A stretch of 64,000 nucleotides of DNA from Parapristionchus giblindavisi. Lineage: Eukaryota > Nematoda > Chromadorea > Rhabditida > Diplogasteridae. The translations under genes and the position numbers were made by a program. The notes under the pieces were generated by a model. It saw nothing but the letters and a program-made list of their open reading frames with translations, was not told the DNA's origin and searched no databases. The stretch covers positions 62,001-126,000 of the forward strand of contig CALSFV010000326.1 of NCBI GenBank assembly GCA_943737045.1, given 5' to 3'. This document shows, piece by piece, positions 50,233 through 63,947 of the stretch (its first letter is position 1; every line of letters starts with the position of its first letter).

Positions 50233-53200
50233 TAATAGAATTGATACTCTTGAATGATTCATTTCCTCCTCCTATATCATCGCATCTCCATGATGCATAA
50301 TGATCGAATCTACGACCACACAAATCTTGTCGAGAGTAATCAGCACCTGCAATCACACCATGGATTACTGTAGATACACCACAATTCATATTGAACCTAG
50401 ATTACGGTAGTGGCCTAGTCCCTGATTAACACCACTCCAATTCTTCAATCTCTATTCAGTGTGTCTATCTATCTCTATGATTGTGTCTCGATCTCTTCAA
50501 TCTCCTTCCCTCTCTCACTCTCTCAATCTCCTCTCAACACTCTGTAATAGATAGGAGAAGTCGGCATTGATTCTCTATTATATTTGTTCAGCTCATCCAT
50601 GATGAAGGAGTGATGGAAGAGGGAGAGGGAGGAGAAGGATGAAGAGGGAGAAGAGGCGAGAATGAGAAGACTAAACACATCATCTGCACATACGTTATTC
50701 TTTGATACTTTGATGCAACATGTCAAATCGAGAAGAGTGTTCAACAACCAAACAACAGTTATATTATGAGACATAGTGAAGATGATAAGAACTGTAAGAG
50801 ATTCGAATCATCGTGTTCAGTTTGGATAGAAATAACTATCTCGTTATTACTTCTGAACAATCTTACCATTAATAACTTTCGAACAGTGTATCATCACTGG
50901 ATGGGAACACTCAACCATTCTTACACCCATTTCTACCTCTCCTCCTACAATCTCTCCATCTTCATTTGCCTCTTCATTAACGCTTCTGACCGTGAAGACT
51001 GGCAAACATTCATTCATCCACATGAGAGGGAGAGTCTCATCTCCTTCCCAATCGGTTTCCCTTTATCGGATCATCTACTGATAGTCTATCAGAGATGAAA
51101 CCCAATACCACCAGGTTAATCTAAACGAAGACTACCATACCCCTCCAATCAATCCTCCTTCTATGCTCAAACTGATTGCCCTTCCATTACTCTGTTTATC
51201 TTCTTATTATATGGGAGGCAAGCCCCCTTCCCTTTCATCCCTCAATACAGTAGTTGAATACTACCGTAACCATGAAGTGTCGCAATCTCCAACTACTACA
51301 GTACTCATCCGATTACCGTACCCAATTTGCGAAGTTCATTGACCATTCCTCGATTCGTGGCCTGTGCAGCAATGTGAAGAGGAGTGTAGCCGGAGAACTA
51401 AAATAGTTAATTGATCTTTGATCTTTGTGTTCCAACATACGGTAGTGGCATTGATATCAGCTCCTTCCTTAATGAGCCATTCAACCATTCTAACATGATT
51501 GCCTTGAACAGCAAGATGAAGACCACTCAGACGACCAGTTAGAGGAGGAGACCAATTCAATATACTCATCTTAATTCACTTAGTGATCTTTGATCTTTGA
51601 TCTTTTCAACGTCATTAAAATAATATTATGATTGATCAATGATATAAATATTAGTTTTTTTTTCCAAAATTAAAGATTGATCTTTGATCTTATAACATGA
51701 ATACTTACATCTTTCTTGAGTATCTCCTTAGCTCCTTCAATATCTCCATCAGTACACGATCTTATCCATTCTTTCCATTCCTCGGGTAGTTCTTCCGTCA
51801 CCACTGACTACAAAGATCAAAGATCAACGATTACATAAATCACCCAAACAATACATTTTCAACGTCATCAGGCTAGAGTATAACTACCGTATCCACCCCT
51901 CATCAATCTATTCTTACAGTAATCCCATCCAATAGTCCAAATCTAGCCCACCCATGGTGTTCCTGTCCTTCTTCTTCTCTTCATTCTCATCCTTGTCATA
52001 CTATTCTTCTTCTTCTCTTTTTTTCTCCCAAACAAGGACCTTTTAGAGTGAATACCAACCATACCGAGTATCGACACTATTCAACTACTTCTCTCTCCCT
52101 CTCCCTCTCCCTCTCTCCCTCTCCCTCTCTACTATATACCAATTAGCTCCTACTAGAGTCCATCTCAATTCTCATTCTCCTTTCATCTACACTTTTTTGC
52201 TTCTCTTCTTTTCTCTTCATTCTCCCTCTGAATACTCTTCTACAATATGTCATTGAGTCCGTAATAGATGGGAAAGACCATATATTCCTCCTCCCTCTCC
52301 CTCTTTCACATGAATCTAAGAGGGAGAGGGAGAGACTAAAGAGTCTTGACTTCAATATATTAATAGAGTCACAAGAGAAAGAGAGAGAGAATGATTGGTG
52401 CCCCTCTTCCTCTCCTTCTTCTTCTTCTTCATCGTCGGTGACTCTTTTACTCCTTCTTCTTCTTCATTCTATTCAATAGAAGTGAATAAAGAAAACGATG
52501 GAGGAATATGATGACGAATGAATTGAAATCGCGGTCATGACTAAATGAGCACTACCGTATCCCCCCCCCATCTCTCCCTCTTGGATCTCTCCCTCTCTCT
52601 ATCCATGTCTTCCTTATTCTTCGATATCGTGGGATAATGTAAGAATACTCGTATTCTCTCAATAGATGAGAATTAGAGGATGAAATCTGATTCCATCATC
52701 ATTCTAATACTGAAACAGAGAGAAGATGGTGGTGTCATTCATTGGCTATATTGGGAAACGTCGTCCTTCTCATAATCAACTAGGTGATCATCACATATCA
52801 CTCTAGGATTTAGAGATACACTTGGAAGAAAGAAACATTGGGAAACGTCGTCCATATCATATCCCTTCACTCCCTTCAGTATTGAATAAATCTGGAGATG
52901 AAGAAGTACTCTCGTCGTGTGGTTTCAATCATATTCCTCACACGTGTCAACCATTCCATTCATCTACTGTACACCCTTCTCTCCCTCTCCTTCTCCCTCC
53001 CTCTCTCCTCTCTCCCTCTCCTTCTACTCTCCCTCTCCCTCTATCGAGAGCTCATCTCATCTCATCATTCTACACAGTGTACCAATATTATTGGTATGAT
53101 CTCGACTCAACTTTTTCAATCTTTCACTCAATCATAGAGTGAGAGAGAGAAGATACACGACGTCATCGATTGGAGGAATTTGGAAACGTCGTCAACCAAA

Positions 53201-56200
53201 ATAAACGATGATATGATCATCAGATATTATCAAATGTGACTCCAGAATAAGTAAGGATGATATGGATGTTCATTCCATCTATACTTTCACTACTCAATCA
53301 ATAGATATGAGATATAATAGATAAACAATTTAGACAGTCAGATTCAGATCATAAGATTCCACAAACCCGGCCAATTCATCTTTCACCACCTTTTATTAAT
53401 CGTATTATTCCTTCATTAATAATGCGTTCAAAGAACAAAGAAAGCCTAGTAAATACTATACAACTACTTTTCTCTATTTCCCTATCACTTATGATTAGTT
53501 CAAAAGTTGCGAAATGAAATGAAATTCATAGAAAAAAATCATATCATTTTTCTCGCCTCTTTTTTCTTCTCTTTTCGCGACTTTTGGACACAAACAATAT
53601 CAAACTTTAGCCCCATAACTTCATGAATGACCAATTAACCGCATTATTTCTCTATGCTTCTGAATATTCCACCAATTCTTTTCCAATACCATCATTCGTG
53701 TCTACATCACCGTATTCTATTCACTCTCATATACACAAATGTGCCAGGTAAGGAAGGATAAAGAGAATCACTTGGATGAATAGGGAGGGGGATATGTACA
53801 TTCGTCTTTCATTCATTTTAAAGTATTGAAGGTATAATGAAAGAATGTAATGACTGTGTTGTACATGTAAATAAAATAATGATAATATTGTGTCCTCTGA
53901 GCGGATCGGTGTTACGGCCAAGGGTTCTACACACCGAACTGAGCAGTGTGCATATCTTCATTAGTTTATTTTTTCTCGATAAATCATTCAATCAATATAA
54001 TCACCTCTACTCCATCCCCCTATCACTAATCACTTCCCCCATCTCTTCTCACATGTTCCCACCGTATTCTCTTCCTTCTCATACACAAATCAACCTCTCT
54101 TTTTCACCATCCATAAACTAGATCCTCTAGGGAGAACTATACTGGACATTGTTCTAGTCTACAGGGACAGGCGAAGGATAGAGGGAGAGGGAGAGGGAGA
54201 GGGAGAGGAGAGGGAGAGAGGGAGAGGGAGAGAGGGAGAGGGAGAGAGGGAGAGGGAGAGGGAGAGGGAAGGAGAAAACCTTACTAAATCACTCATTTTT
54301 TCAGGGCTTACTGTCATATAGAGAGAGAGGGAGGTCCATCACTTTTTGTCAACCCTCTACAATATGTCCTCTCCTCTCCTTCTCCTTCTAATATCTATTT
54401 CTCTTCCCATATGGTCAAATCAAAACTCTATCTGATATATTACTCCCAGACTAACTGTACATACAGTCGACACGTGCTCCCCAATCCTACTCTACACATT
54501 GATGAATCCCCCTCCCTCTCCCTCTTCCAACTCTCTCTCTCTCCCTCTCCCCTCCATCCCCTCCTCCCTCCCTCCCTCTCTCTCTCTCCATCCCTCCGTA
54601 TGGGAGGTCTCCTATTTCTGTTCCTTCTTCTTCTTCCACAGCAAATGACGATCGTCTCTTGATGACTTCAGACAGCTGCATTACGTAACGTGTAGATGAG
54701 TAGTAGAGGAGAGAGAGGGAGAGAGGGAGAGGTACACTACTATCCATATATCCATACACACCTGTCACTACTCATTCTCGTCTATGATACGATTTGACTG
54801 TATTCGAGAGAGACGAGAGAGTGAGAGAAATGAAGAGAGTGTAGACAGTTAGAGAAGAAGAGTATACACATACAATCAATGTATACTCTATTCTATCTAT
54901 CAATCCATATTATATTTTGTTTCATCTTCTCTGGAGTACTCTACAATGAATGTGTTACAACTCTGATTATTTGACTGATCGGGCATGGACACCACTCGTG
55001 CCTCCCTAGGTCTATCTATGAATAGAAGATAGAAGAGTAGAAGTAATGTCTCAAGTTGAGTAGGGGACACTTCTAAGCCTTCAACCATGAGAATGAGAAG
55101 AAGAATCTCTTTCCATTCTTAGAATTGGAGAGGGCGAGTAAGAGAGAGGGAGAAAGAGAGAGAGGGAGGAGAAATAGTTCAGAGTAGAATATCGTGTGAA
55201 CCATCTCCATAGAGGTCTCATATTGAAATTGAGAATGAGAAGAGATCAAACTATACTATAGTTTCCCACGGTTAACGAAAACTACATCGAAAACGAAAAC
55301 GACAGTCTGTATGGTACACCTCCTACAATGAACTATGGCTCATTCTATCTTCAAAAGACGCGAATAGAAAAGAAAAGAAGAGAAAACTCTCCTCGTTTCA
55401 TACACTATATCGCATAGTTTTTTTTTGACTTTTCAAAAGCAGATAATATTGTCCATGACTTCTTATCATGATCTATACACTCAAATATCATAGACTAACA
55501 TATAAAACCTCAATAAATGTTCTATTCACTGTTGACATTATCCCACCCATAGTCCTTAATGACTCCTCCTCTTCTTCTTCTCTTCATTTACATGAAAGAA
55601 CAGTTGAAATAGAGAAAAGAGAAAAGAGAAAGACTGACACTAATGGTCATTGGAAGACAGACAACCATTCCCTTCCCTCTCTCCCTCTCCCTCTCCCTCT
55701 CCCTCTCCCTCTCCCTCTCTCTCTCCCCCTCTCTCTCTCTCTCTCTCCTCCATTAACCGATCGTTGACGGATTTGCACACCAAATGAACGACTTCTATTT
55801 CGTCGTCGTCTTTCGGAAAATGAGAAGAGATAGAGGGAGAGGGAGAGGGAGAGGGAGAGGGAGAGGGAGAGGGAGAGGGAGAGGGAGAGGGAGAGGGAGA
55901 GGGAGAGGGAGAGGGAGAGAAGGAGAGGGAGAGAGTAGATCTCTTTCATACATTACCGTATGTCATCATTTCCAACACTTGCACTTCCATCTCTCATTCT
56001 TCTTCTTCTTCACACAAACGAAACCAGATAATAGGGAGAGAAATATAATTTCCGCCCCCTCCAGGGATGACAGAGGGAGAGGGAGAGAAGGAGAGGGAGG
56101 GCAAGAGGGAGAGGGAGAGGGAGATAGAGGGAGAGGGAGAGAGTGATCGGGCTTGGACACCCCCCCCCCTCCTCGTATTAACACCAGATGAAGGAGAAAG

Positions 56201-59200
56201 TGATGATGGGCATGGGAATGATTGGATATGATAGTGGAGAGATTGAATGATCATAGGAATATTGATTAATACTCATGGTCAATCATTCATACCCTACCGT
56301 ACTCAAAATACCGTAAGCCACAGTAGCCTCTCAGGGGATATCGTACCGTATCGACATGATTATGTCAACAACTATCACACAACACCCACTCTCATCTCAT
56401 CTCATTGTCTCTTCTCTTTCCACTTCAATGAATGGTCATCTACACTTTAAATGGACTCAAGAAGAGAAAGAGGCGACAACCATCTCACCCCACTTCATTA
56501 GTGCACTTACTCTCTCCTTCTCCCTCTCCCTCTCCCTCTCCCTCTCCCTCTCTCCCTCTCTCCCTCTCTCCCTCTCCCTCTCCCTTTCTACTCTTCCCTC
56601 TTTAAGCATCGTCAAAGGGGCCTATCCCATGTGTATTTAGCTCCTATCAGTTACTCCTCTCATTCATATTCTCAATCTGATCTTTGATCTCATTCTCATT
56701 CTCATTCTCTAATGAATCACATATACTACTTGTTGCGTCCACAAACACGACAACGATTAATGACGACGATATTGGCTCCTAAATGCAATCGTAAACTTGG
56801 AAAGACGAGAGTGGAGAGAGAGAGAGGGAGAGGGAGAGGGAGAGAGAGAGAGAGAGAGGGAGAGGGGGAGGGAGAGAGAGAGAGAGAGAGATACAGCTAG
56901 GATACAGCTAAATCTTCCTCCATCCGTGCTTCATCTCATTGAGTCATGTTGCTCTTCTTCTCTTCTTCTTCTCTATCAGATACATTAAAACACATGTATT
57001 CTATCCTCTCTCCATTCCCTCCTTCTAATCGAACTATTCCAGTAGTTCAGTCTCATCAGTTCTTCCTTTTCTCCTTCAATTCATTTTTCATCCAAAGTCA
57101 AATAAGTGAGATCGTGTTGTATTTGAGAGACTTTCCATCCTGAGCAGTCCTTCTGCATTTTGATGTCAATTGAACACCCATCAATACTCTCTACCTCTCC
57201 TTCTCCCCCTCCCTCTCTCATCTCTATCCATTACTCCATTACCATATTGTATTCATTCATTCATCTAAACATGGATGACTGTGGTAGGTCTCTCCTCTCC
57301 TCTTCTGTCCTCTTCTCTTCTCTTTCTTCACTTACTAATTAACCCTTTACTCTTCATCCTTTATACCGAATCTCATTCATTCTCTCACCTTTCCATCTCT
57401 CTCGTCGTTTCTCTTTATTTACTCAACCAATCGATATCCTTCTCAAATTCATGATTATTGATTGATTGATTGTGATTCTCGACACAATAGATACAAAGTT
57501 TTGGGAGGAGTCAAGTACCGTAATCCCTCCTCTCCCATTGCTCTCTCTCTCATTCATGTTAGACAACATGTCATGACATGCTCTCTCCCTCTCCCTTTTG
57601 TCCATCTCTCCCTCTCCCTCCAATTGTGCCTTTAGCTCTCACTCAACGAATGAGATACCGTAGTCTCTCCCTCTCTCTCTCCCTTCACTTATGATATATA
57701 CACAACAATTATGTTACATCAACGAGTAAATGTAAATAGGTACTAGATGGAGAGGGAGAGGGAGAAGGAGAGGGAGAGAGACAATGGATAATCGAGTATT
57801 AAAGGGGAAGAAGTAAGAGAGAGGAGAGATATAGACAATAGATACGAGAGACATATCCACTTCAATTTGTGCTTAATTCATTGAAAATGATCTCCATCCT
57901 ATTCGTATTCCACTACCTTCATCGTATCTTATCCTCACTCATACTAGTCACTATTCATCCATTGTACAAACACAGCTATTCATGAGGCTTAACGTGGATA
58001 GAGATAGAGGGAGAGGGAGAGAGGGAGAGGGAGAGAGAGGGAGAGAACGAGAGAGAGAGAGGGGGGCAACAAAAACAATCGATAGAAATAGTGATGAATG
58101 AAGAAGAGTCAGAATGAGACTGAGAGAAAGAGAAAGAGAAAGAGGAAGAATAGAAAAGTTGAGACCACTCAACCAACTTATTCCCCCCTCTCTCCATCAT
58201 ATTCACCTTTTACATTATTGTATATTCACCCTGATTTATCCCATTTATAACAAACCGCGATTTGCTTCTTTTATATCATTATACAGTATCCTATCTTCAT
58301 CTCTGATAATCTCATCAGTTCACGATCCCTATTCATACCGTATCCCTTCATCTTCATCTCATTCAATTCAATTCAATTCGTTAATCGTTGTTTACAAGTC
58401 TTTTCTCGTCTTCCCATGATATATTGAGAGAGAATAGACAATGAGAGAGAGAGTTAGAGAGATTCTGAATCCCACCACGACATATTATCTACCGTATTTC
58501 TCATATCCAATCAATGGATATACAGTAACCATAGTCATAAATCCCATAATGTCCAACAAGTATACATAGATATCCTTTATCTCACTATCCACTCTCATCT
58601 ACCGTATCCCTCTCCATTCTCTCCCTCTTCTTCCTCTTCTCTACAATTCAATCCAACTACTATGTAATCATCATGTCAATATATATCTACACGAGAGTGG
58701 TAGTGGGTAGTGTAGACAAGTAATTCCGCCCTCTATATCTCTCCCTCTCCCTCTCCCTCTCTCTCTCCCTCTCCCTCCCCCTACCATTCACATCATTTAT
58801 ACTCTCGCACCTATCCATGAGCACAGAGTAAAGAAGACAACCACCAATTCGCCAACCTCTTCCTCTTCTTCCTCCTCCTCTTTCAATCTCTCTATTCCAA
58901 GTCCTCTTCCTCCTTGTCCAACCCGCACACAATAATCACATTGTCATTCTTACAATTCAATCAATATCCCTATCTGCATCAATCAATACTAACTTATAAG
59001 CAGAAAGTGATAACTAGAACAAAAGATGTGTGTATAGAACAAATGAATGTGGTACAAAAGAAACAAGATAAAGTACTAATAATACCTTCGGTCGTTCTCT
59101 TCTCGTTGTAAAAGAAGACGTCGAAAAAGATGAGGAAGTCGTGTCCACAAAACTTGTTGTACGCTGATATAAATAGACTCAATACTTAATACTTAAGCCC

Positions 59201-60247
59201 TAAACCCTAAGTCACCTAAGTGCCTATCTCACCTTCATAGCCGAACTCTTATCAAAGACAGAGTCGTTGTTGTTGAGCAGTGGCGTTAACGGCTCCTGAA
59301 GACAATGTTAAGATATGAATCACAAATATCAATTACCCTAGCTACTTTACATGACCAAGTACTAAACACCTAAGACATGAACACTTTAAGAGAGGAAAGT
59401 AACCTTACCACCGAGAATATCGGAAGTCACAGGAAAGGATGAATATTGATAGTAAATGCATAATGTGATATGATTATTCTAATGATCATATCACACTAAT
59501 AAAATGGACCACAACTCTGTATTCAAAAGACGCAAAAAGAAATGAAGTGAAGAGATTTCTGAGCCTTTCTTCTACTTTGATAATTATTCCTATACCAACA
59601 TTCATAGTCACATCAATTGTTCCCTCCTCAAGAATTTCCTTCGATAGAATACCACACACTTCCACATCTTCATTCGTTACCTGAGAGGAATAAATATCGA
59701 TTATTCGGAAATGTAAAATATGAAAAGGGGCGGAGTTATCTTACCGTTTCATCAATTGGAGGAATATTCTCTTTATTGGAATGAACTGATGTAGATGAAC
59801 GAGAAGGAAGAATAAGAGGAGGAGATGGAGGTGGAAGGGGCTAGAATGAAGACAGATACAATTATTGATTGATTCAATCAATATATTCACTCAATCATCT
59901 TGTAAAAGAAATGATATATTGATTTGACTACAACCAGACTCACTTTTGAGTATGTATCATTGTGCTACAGTAATCAGCCAGGAAAAAATCAATACTCCAC
60001 TCGATGAATACACAATCTACCGTAATATTCCCCTAACTACAGTATGACTTACATCATTCAATATAGCCTGTAGTATACTCTCCTGTAATCCAGCCTTCCT
60101 CCTTGACGTCTTCTTTCCTTCATCATCTCTATCATCTTCTCCTTTTCTCTTCAACGTTGACGATGATTGATTAGTCGATGAAGTAGATGAAGACGTCGTC
60201 ATCGTAGTTGATGATGAGTGCATTCTGAGATTATGCATCATCATCAT
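50233..60247 (-). CDS. Ankyrin-repeat protein (tentative assembly, 3' end not found)
   Basis: Nine minus-strand exons read in frame: 60053-60247 (ATG), 59745-59840, about 59612-59680, 59233-59295, 59086-59163, 51709-51807, 51441-51569, 51322-51397 and 50233-50346. The first exons give a Ser/Thr-rich, disordered start with a bipartite-like nuclear signal (KRKGEDDRDDEGKKTSRRK). Two ankyrin repeats follow: SGLHLAVQGNHVRMVEWLIK and SGYTPLHIAAQATNRGMVNE, then GADYSRQDLCGRRFDHYASW. The preceding LPEEWKEWIRSCTDGDIEGA and the GRRFDHY ending resemble SOWAH-family proteins, but that is weak. The link from 59086 to 51807 crosses a 7.3-kb repeat-filled intron and rests only on matching phase, so these could be two genes. 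The third exon's donor (GTGACT) is weak. The 51569 exon uses an AAG acceptor. Confidence 0.55.
51808..59085. repeat. Strand-switching (GGGAGA)n/(TCTCCC)n arrays in a large intron
   Basis: This 7.3-kb stretch has no credible exon. It holds many hexamer arrays. Pyrimidine on the plus strand: about 52091-52131, 52978-53042, 54515-54598, 55675-55748, 56512-56587, 58738-58782. Purine: about 54180-54274, 55832-55935, 56073-56145, 56813-56893, 57741-57780, 58003-58064. The arrays face both ways, so neighbouring ones can form inverted repeats. Reading frames in them are artefacts of Arg-Glu-Gly or Ser-Leu-Pro repeats. Confidence 0.85.
53498..53589. repeat. Small foldback repeat in the ankyrin gene intron
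   Basis: GTTCAAAAGTTGCGAAA (53498-53514) pairs with TTTCGCGACTTTTGGAC (53573-53589) with two mismatches. Related arms appear near 50122 (GTTCCAAAGTCGTCAAA), 55350-55440 and 59520, suggesting a small MITE family. Confidence 0.6.
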
Positions 60248-63200
60248 TGAGAATTTCAGATCAGATTATAACTAACAGTTCAGAAACAATTAATCATCAT
60301 TCATTTACTCTATAGAATAGGTTACTCAATTCACCTGAAAAAGATAATGATAGACCATATTAATGTACGATGTAATCAAATAACTATTATCATTCTCCAT
60401 CCATCTTTTAACCCACTAATCTTCAAACAATTCCCCTTCTTCTTCTTCTTCCTTCATCTCCCCCTTCCATAATTCGTCTCCATTCAGTCTCATCTTCCTC
60501 TACTTCTACGGATATGCAACTATATCCACCTGTCCTCCCTCTCCCTCTAGATTCTCTCCCTCTCCCTCTGTATTCTCTCCCTCTCCCTCTGTATTCTCTC
60601 CCTCTGCCTCTAGGATCTAAACTGTCACAATGCCAACTCCTCAATGTTCACTCATCGTCCATTAGTGAATCTCGAACCGGATTCATCTTCCTATTGTCTT
60701 CCCTCATTCTTCCTCTTATTCCTCTTATGAATACTGTATCATTCATTAATCATTATTCACTCCCTTACAGTACGCCTTTCATTTAGTTAAAGAATTTGTT
60801 TCTACAAGATTCTCAATTCAAATAGAACTAGGTCCCACCACGATATCCTCCATCTACCGTAATCTCCTTCCTCCTTCCCCTCTCCATATCCGTTCCCTTG
60901 ACAGGTCACGACAGTTGGTGACATTTCACACTTCCTACTAGTGTAGCTGTACCCTGTCACTTCCTCTCCCTCTCCCTCTAAGATATCTCTCCCTCTCCCT
61001 CTCTCTCGAGGTATCATTTCAGATTATCCCCTAGAGGGAGAGGGAGATATCATATTCCTTCTCTCCCTCACTCATTGTCTTCCTTTTCTATTATAAGGAT
61101 AAAACCACCAAACAGCTGGTACTCAAACCACAGTCACACATAGTAGATATAGTACGTTTGACACTTATACTCTCCCTCTCCCTCTCCCTCTCTAGTCTCT
61201 TAGAGTCCTCTCAATCTGGACGAGAAATCAAGTACCGTTTATATATTGAAGAACAAGAATAGCTCAATGACCTCACCATCTGACTCCATCATCGATACTC
61301 TCAATATACTCTTCTCTTTATACTCATTCATTAATAATTCATTAAATAATCCTTGCTTCTCATGATATTTTTGGTATCACTCACTCTGCCATTTCTATCT
61401 CGATACTGTCATTCTCTCATGACATATTCACCTTGATTCCCATCCTTCTCTCATCAATTCTTCTTCATCCTTCATCAACATATTGTTCCCATTCCCTCAT
61501 TCATTGAATAGACTAGGCCTTCTTCAATTCCTTCAATCCTCCACACAAACTTCTCCTTCTATTAATGCTGACAACCACTACAAAGGAGAATACCGCCTCA
61601 GGGATAGAGAGAGGGGGAAGAAGTTTCAACTCCGATTACGATCTCTACCTCTCTCTCTTCCTCTACTCCTAGAGGGAGAGGCTCTACTCCTAGAGGGAGA
61701 GGGTCAATATGCTAATAGGTCTCAACAGTTGCCTTGTCTCTCTCAGCTTCTTCTTCTTCTTCTTATCTCCTCTTTATCTCTTCTTCTATTCTCTCATTAT
61801 ATACAATAAACGACGCCGATGTCAATCTCCATTACAACTCATTCACCATGATTAAATGTCCTCCCTTCTGACACCTGTTACGCAATGTACTCCCAAAACA
61901 CTTAGCCATGACTTAAGCCCTAAGTATCCATGACTTAAGCCCTAAGTATCCATGACTTAAGCCCTAAGTGTCCATGACTTAAGCGCTAAGTGCTTAGGAT
62001 TTAAGCTGTAAGCACTATAAGTAAGTAAGTTCTATCCATCAAGTCAAAAGGAGATACATTAATGGACCATTTTGTGTGTGCATGAATGGATACAGTCATA
62101 GTAAAGGAGATGATGAATAGAGATAGAACTAGAACTAACTCTATCTACCTTTTCCCTCATGTACATATCCCCCTCTCTCTCGAGTGGAAGAGGGAGAGAA
62201 CCAATAGTCATGTTCTCTCCTCTATCTCTCTACACATGTAATTCCAATCCAGACTACGGTAGCCTTTAGCATGCTCCTCCTCCCTCAGGGTTCTCCTTCC
62301 GTAGCATACTATTCATATGTATATAGTTTTATCCATTAGATGAGAAACAAACCATAATCCATAGTCTCATCACAGCCAAATATTTTCTATCCATGTCAGA
62401 GGACAGAGAAGATATAGAATATAACCCGTTGAATTCATGTTTCACTTCCTCCATTATTATTCATGTAACTAAACCCATTCCTCCTCTATTGCCTTGTCTT
62501 CTTTCAACTTCTGAATGATAGATCACCTTGACTTATCCATCGAGATAAAGGATAGACAACAAGAAGAGATATAGAGAGGAAGAGAGAGAAAGGTGTGAAC
62601 ATGTGTCTAGAGTGAATGATTACTTCTACCCTCAGAGATGATCAGAGGGAGAGGAAGAGGAAGAGGGAGAGGGAGAAAAAGGAGAGGGAGAGGGAGATAA
62701 ATACCCCAAACATCCAAAACAATCCCCCATTCATTCTGTAATATATACTATGGCTTCGTCCCCTCATTATAATCATTGTATTGGATACAGAGAAGGGCAC
62801 AAAAAAGGAGATATGGGAGATGGCTAATACTCAATCCATCATTTACTGTCGAGAAAGGGAGAGAGGGAGAGGGAGAAGGAGAGGGACGGAGAGAGGGAGA
62901 GGGAGAGAGGGAGATTGAGAGAGGGAGCCCTATCTATCCTCGCAGGTGAATATCATGCACACATAGATTGAGAGAGAAAGACAGATGACCAGAGGTCTCA
63001 TTTTCATCCATCATTCCATAATCAATCTATACACATGTCAACCATGCTGTATCTACAGTAGCCGTAGAACAACCGTATCTATATCACAACCACCGTAATC
63101 ATGTCATGGGTGCCCTCACATGCCCTAACTCTCCAAGTAGTAATATAATCTCTGTGAATGTCTTCATTCATTCATTCCTTCATTCATTCATTCATCTACT

Positions 63201-63947
63201 CATTCATATCTTCTTTCATTTCAATCTCCTTCTTCTTCTTCTTCCTTCTTCCATTCATTCATCATCATCTTCATCGTGTGAATTCTTCTTTGGAATGAAA
63301 GAGATCTCTTAATGGAGACTACTCTATCTATAGACTCTATCCATTGCACACTCGAGTACCACTTCCATTCATGAGCACACTCCTACAAGTCTTCAACCAC
63401 TCTTATTCCATCATTCCATCCACCATACCTCAATCACTCTACCGTAGTTAGAGTCCATTCACAGAGTACGGTAGTGTCGTCGACGTCGTGGTGATGAGTC
63501 ATGAGTTCATAGTCTCATTATGTATTCCATATCCATTTCCATCTCTAATTACACGTCCATCTTCATCTTCCTCATCTTCATCATCATCTACATGTCTACA
63601 CTTCTTCTCCATTTCCATCCCAAGGGTACGTCCATCAACCGTCACCTTCATTCAACAGATAGAAGATGTCCATATTAGAGATACGAATACGAGATACCGC
63701 TGGGGACTTCGAACCTCTCCCTCACTCATCACATTATACAATCTTATGCACTTCCGATTATCGTTAGAGCAAGTCTTGTGAAAAGACAACATGAACGATC
63801 AAATGCATGAACATTAACATGGACTGTCAACTACCGTGCATAATGAATCGAGTTGTTACACACACAAGTCCAAGTATTGCCATTCCCGGAGTAGCTCCAT
63901 GTACCATTAGCTCCCTCTCTTATATGTTGTTCATTTCCAATTCAACA
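60248..63947. other. Low-complexity region upstream of the ankyrin gene
   Basis: Dominated by CTCCCT/GAGGGA runs (about 60535-60606, 60962-61012, 61168-61192, 62642-62700, 62861-62930), CTT/TTC and ATTC tracts. No convincing exon. A 22-bp tandem repeat lies at 61907-61994. Confidence 0.55.
61907..61994. repeat. Four tandem copies of a 22-bp unit
   Basis: CATGACTTAAGCCCTAAGTATC repeats at 61907, 61929, 61951 and 61973 with one to four changes in the last two. The core ACTTAAGCCCTAA also occurs once near 59190-59205. Confidence 0.9.

Noticed and set aside
61907..61994. Tandem CCCTAA-containing unit considered as an internal telomere
   Set aside because: The unit is 22 bp, not a 5-7-bp telomere repeat, and the CCTAA steps are isolated. 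Kept only as a low-interest observation.
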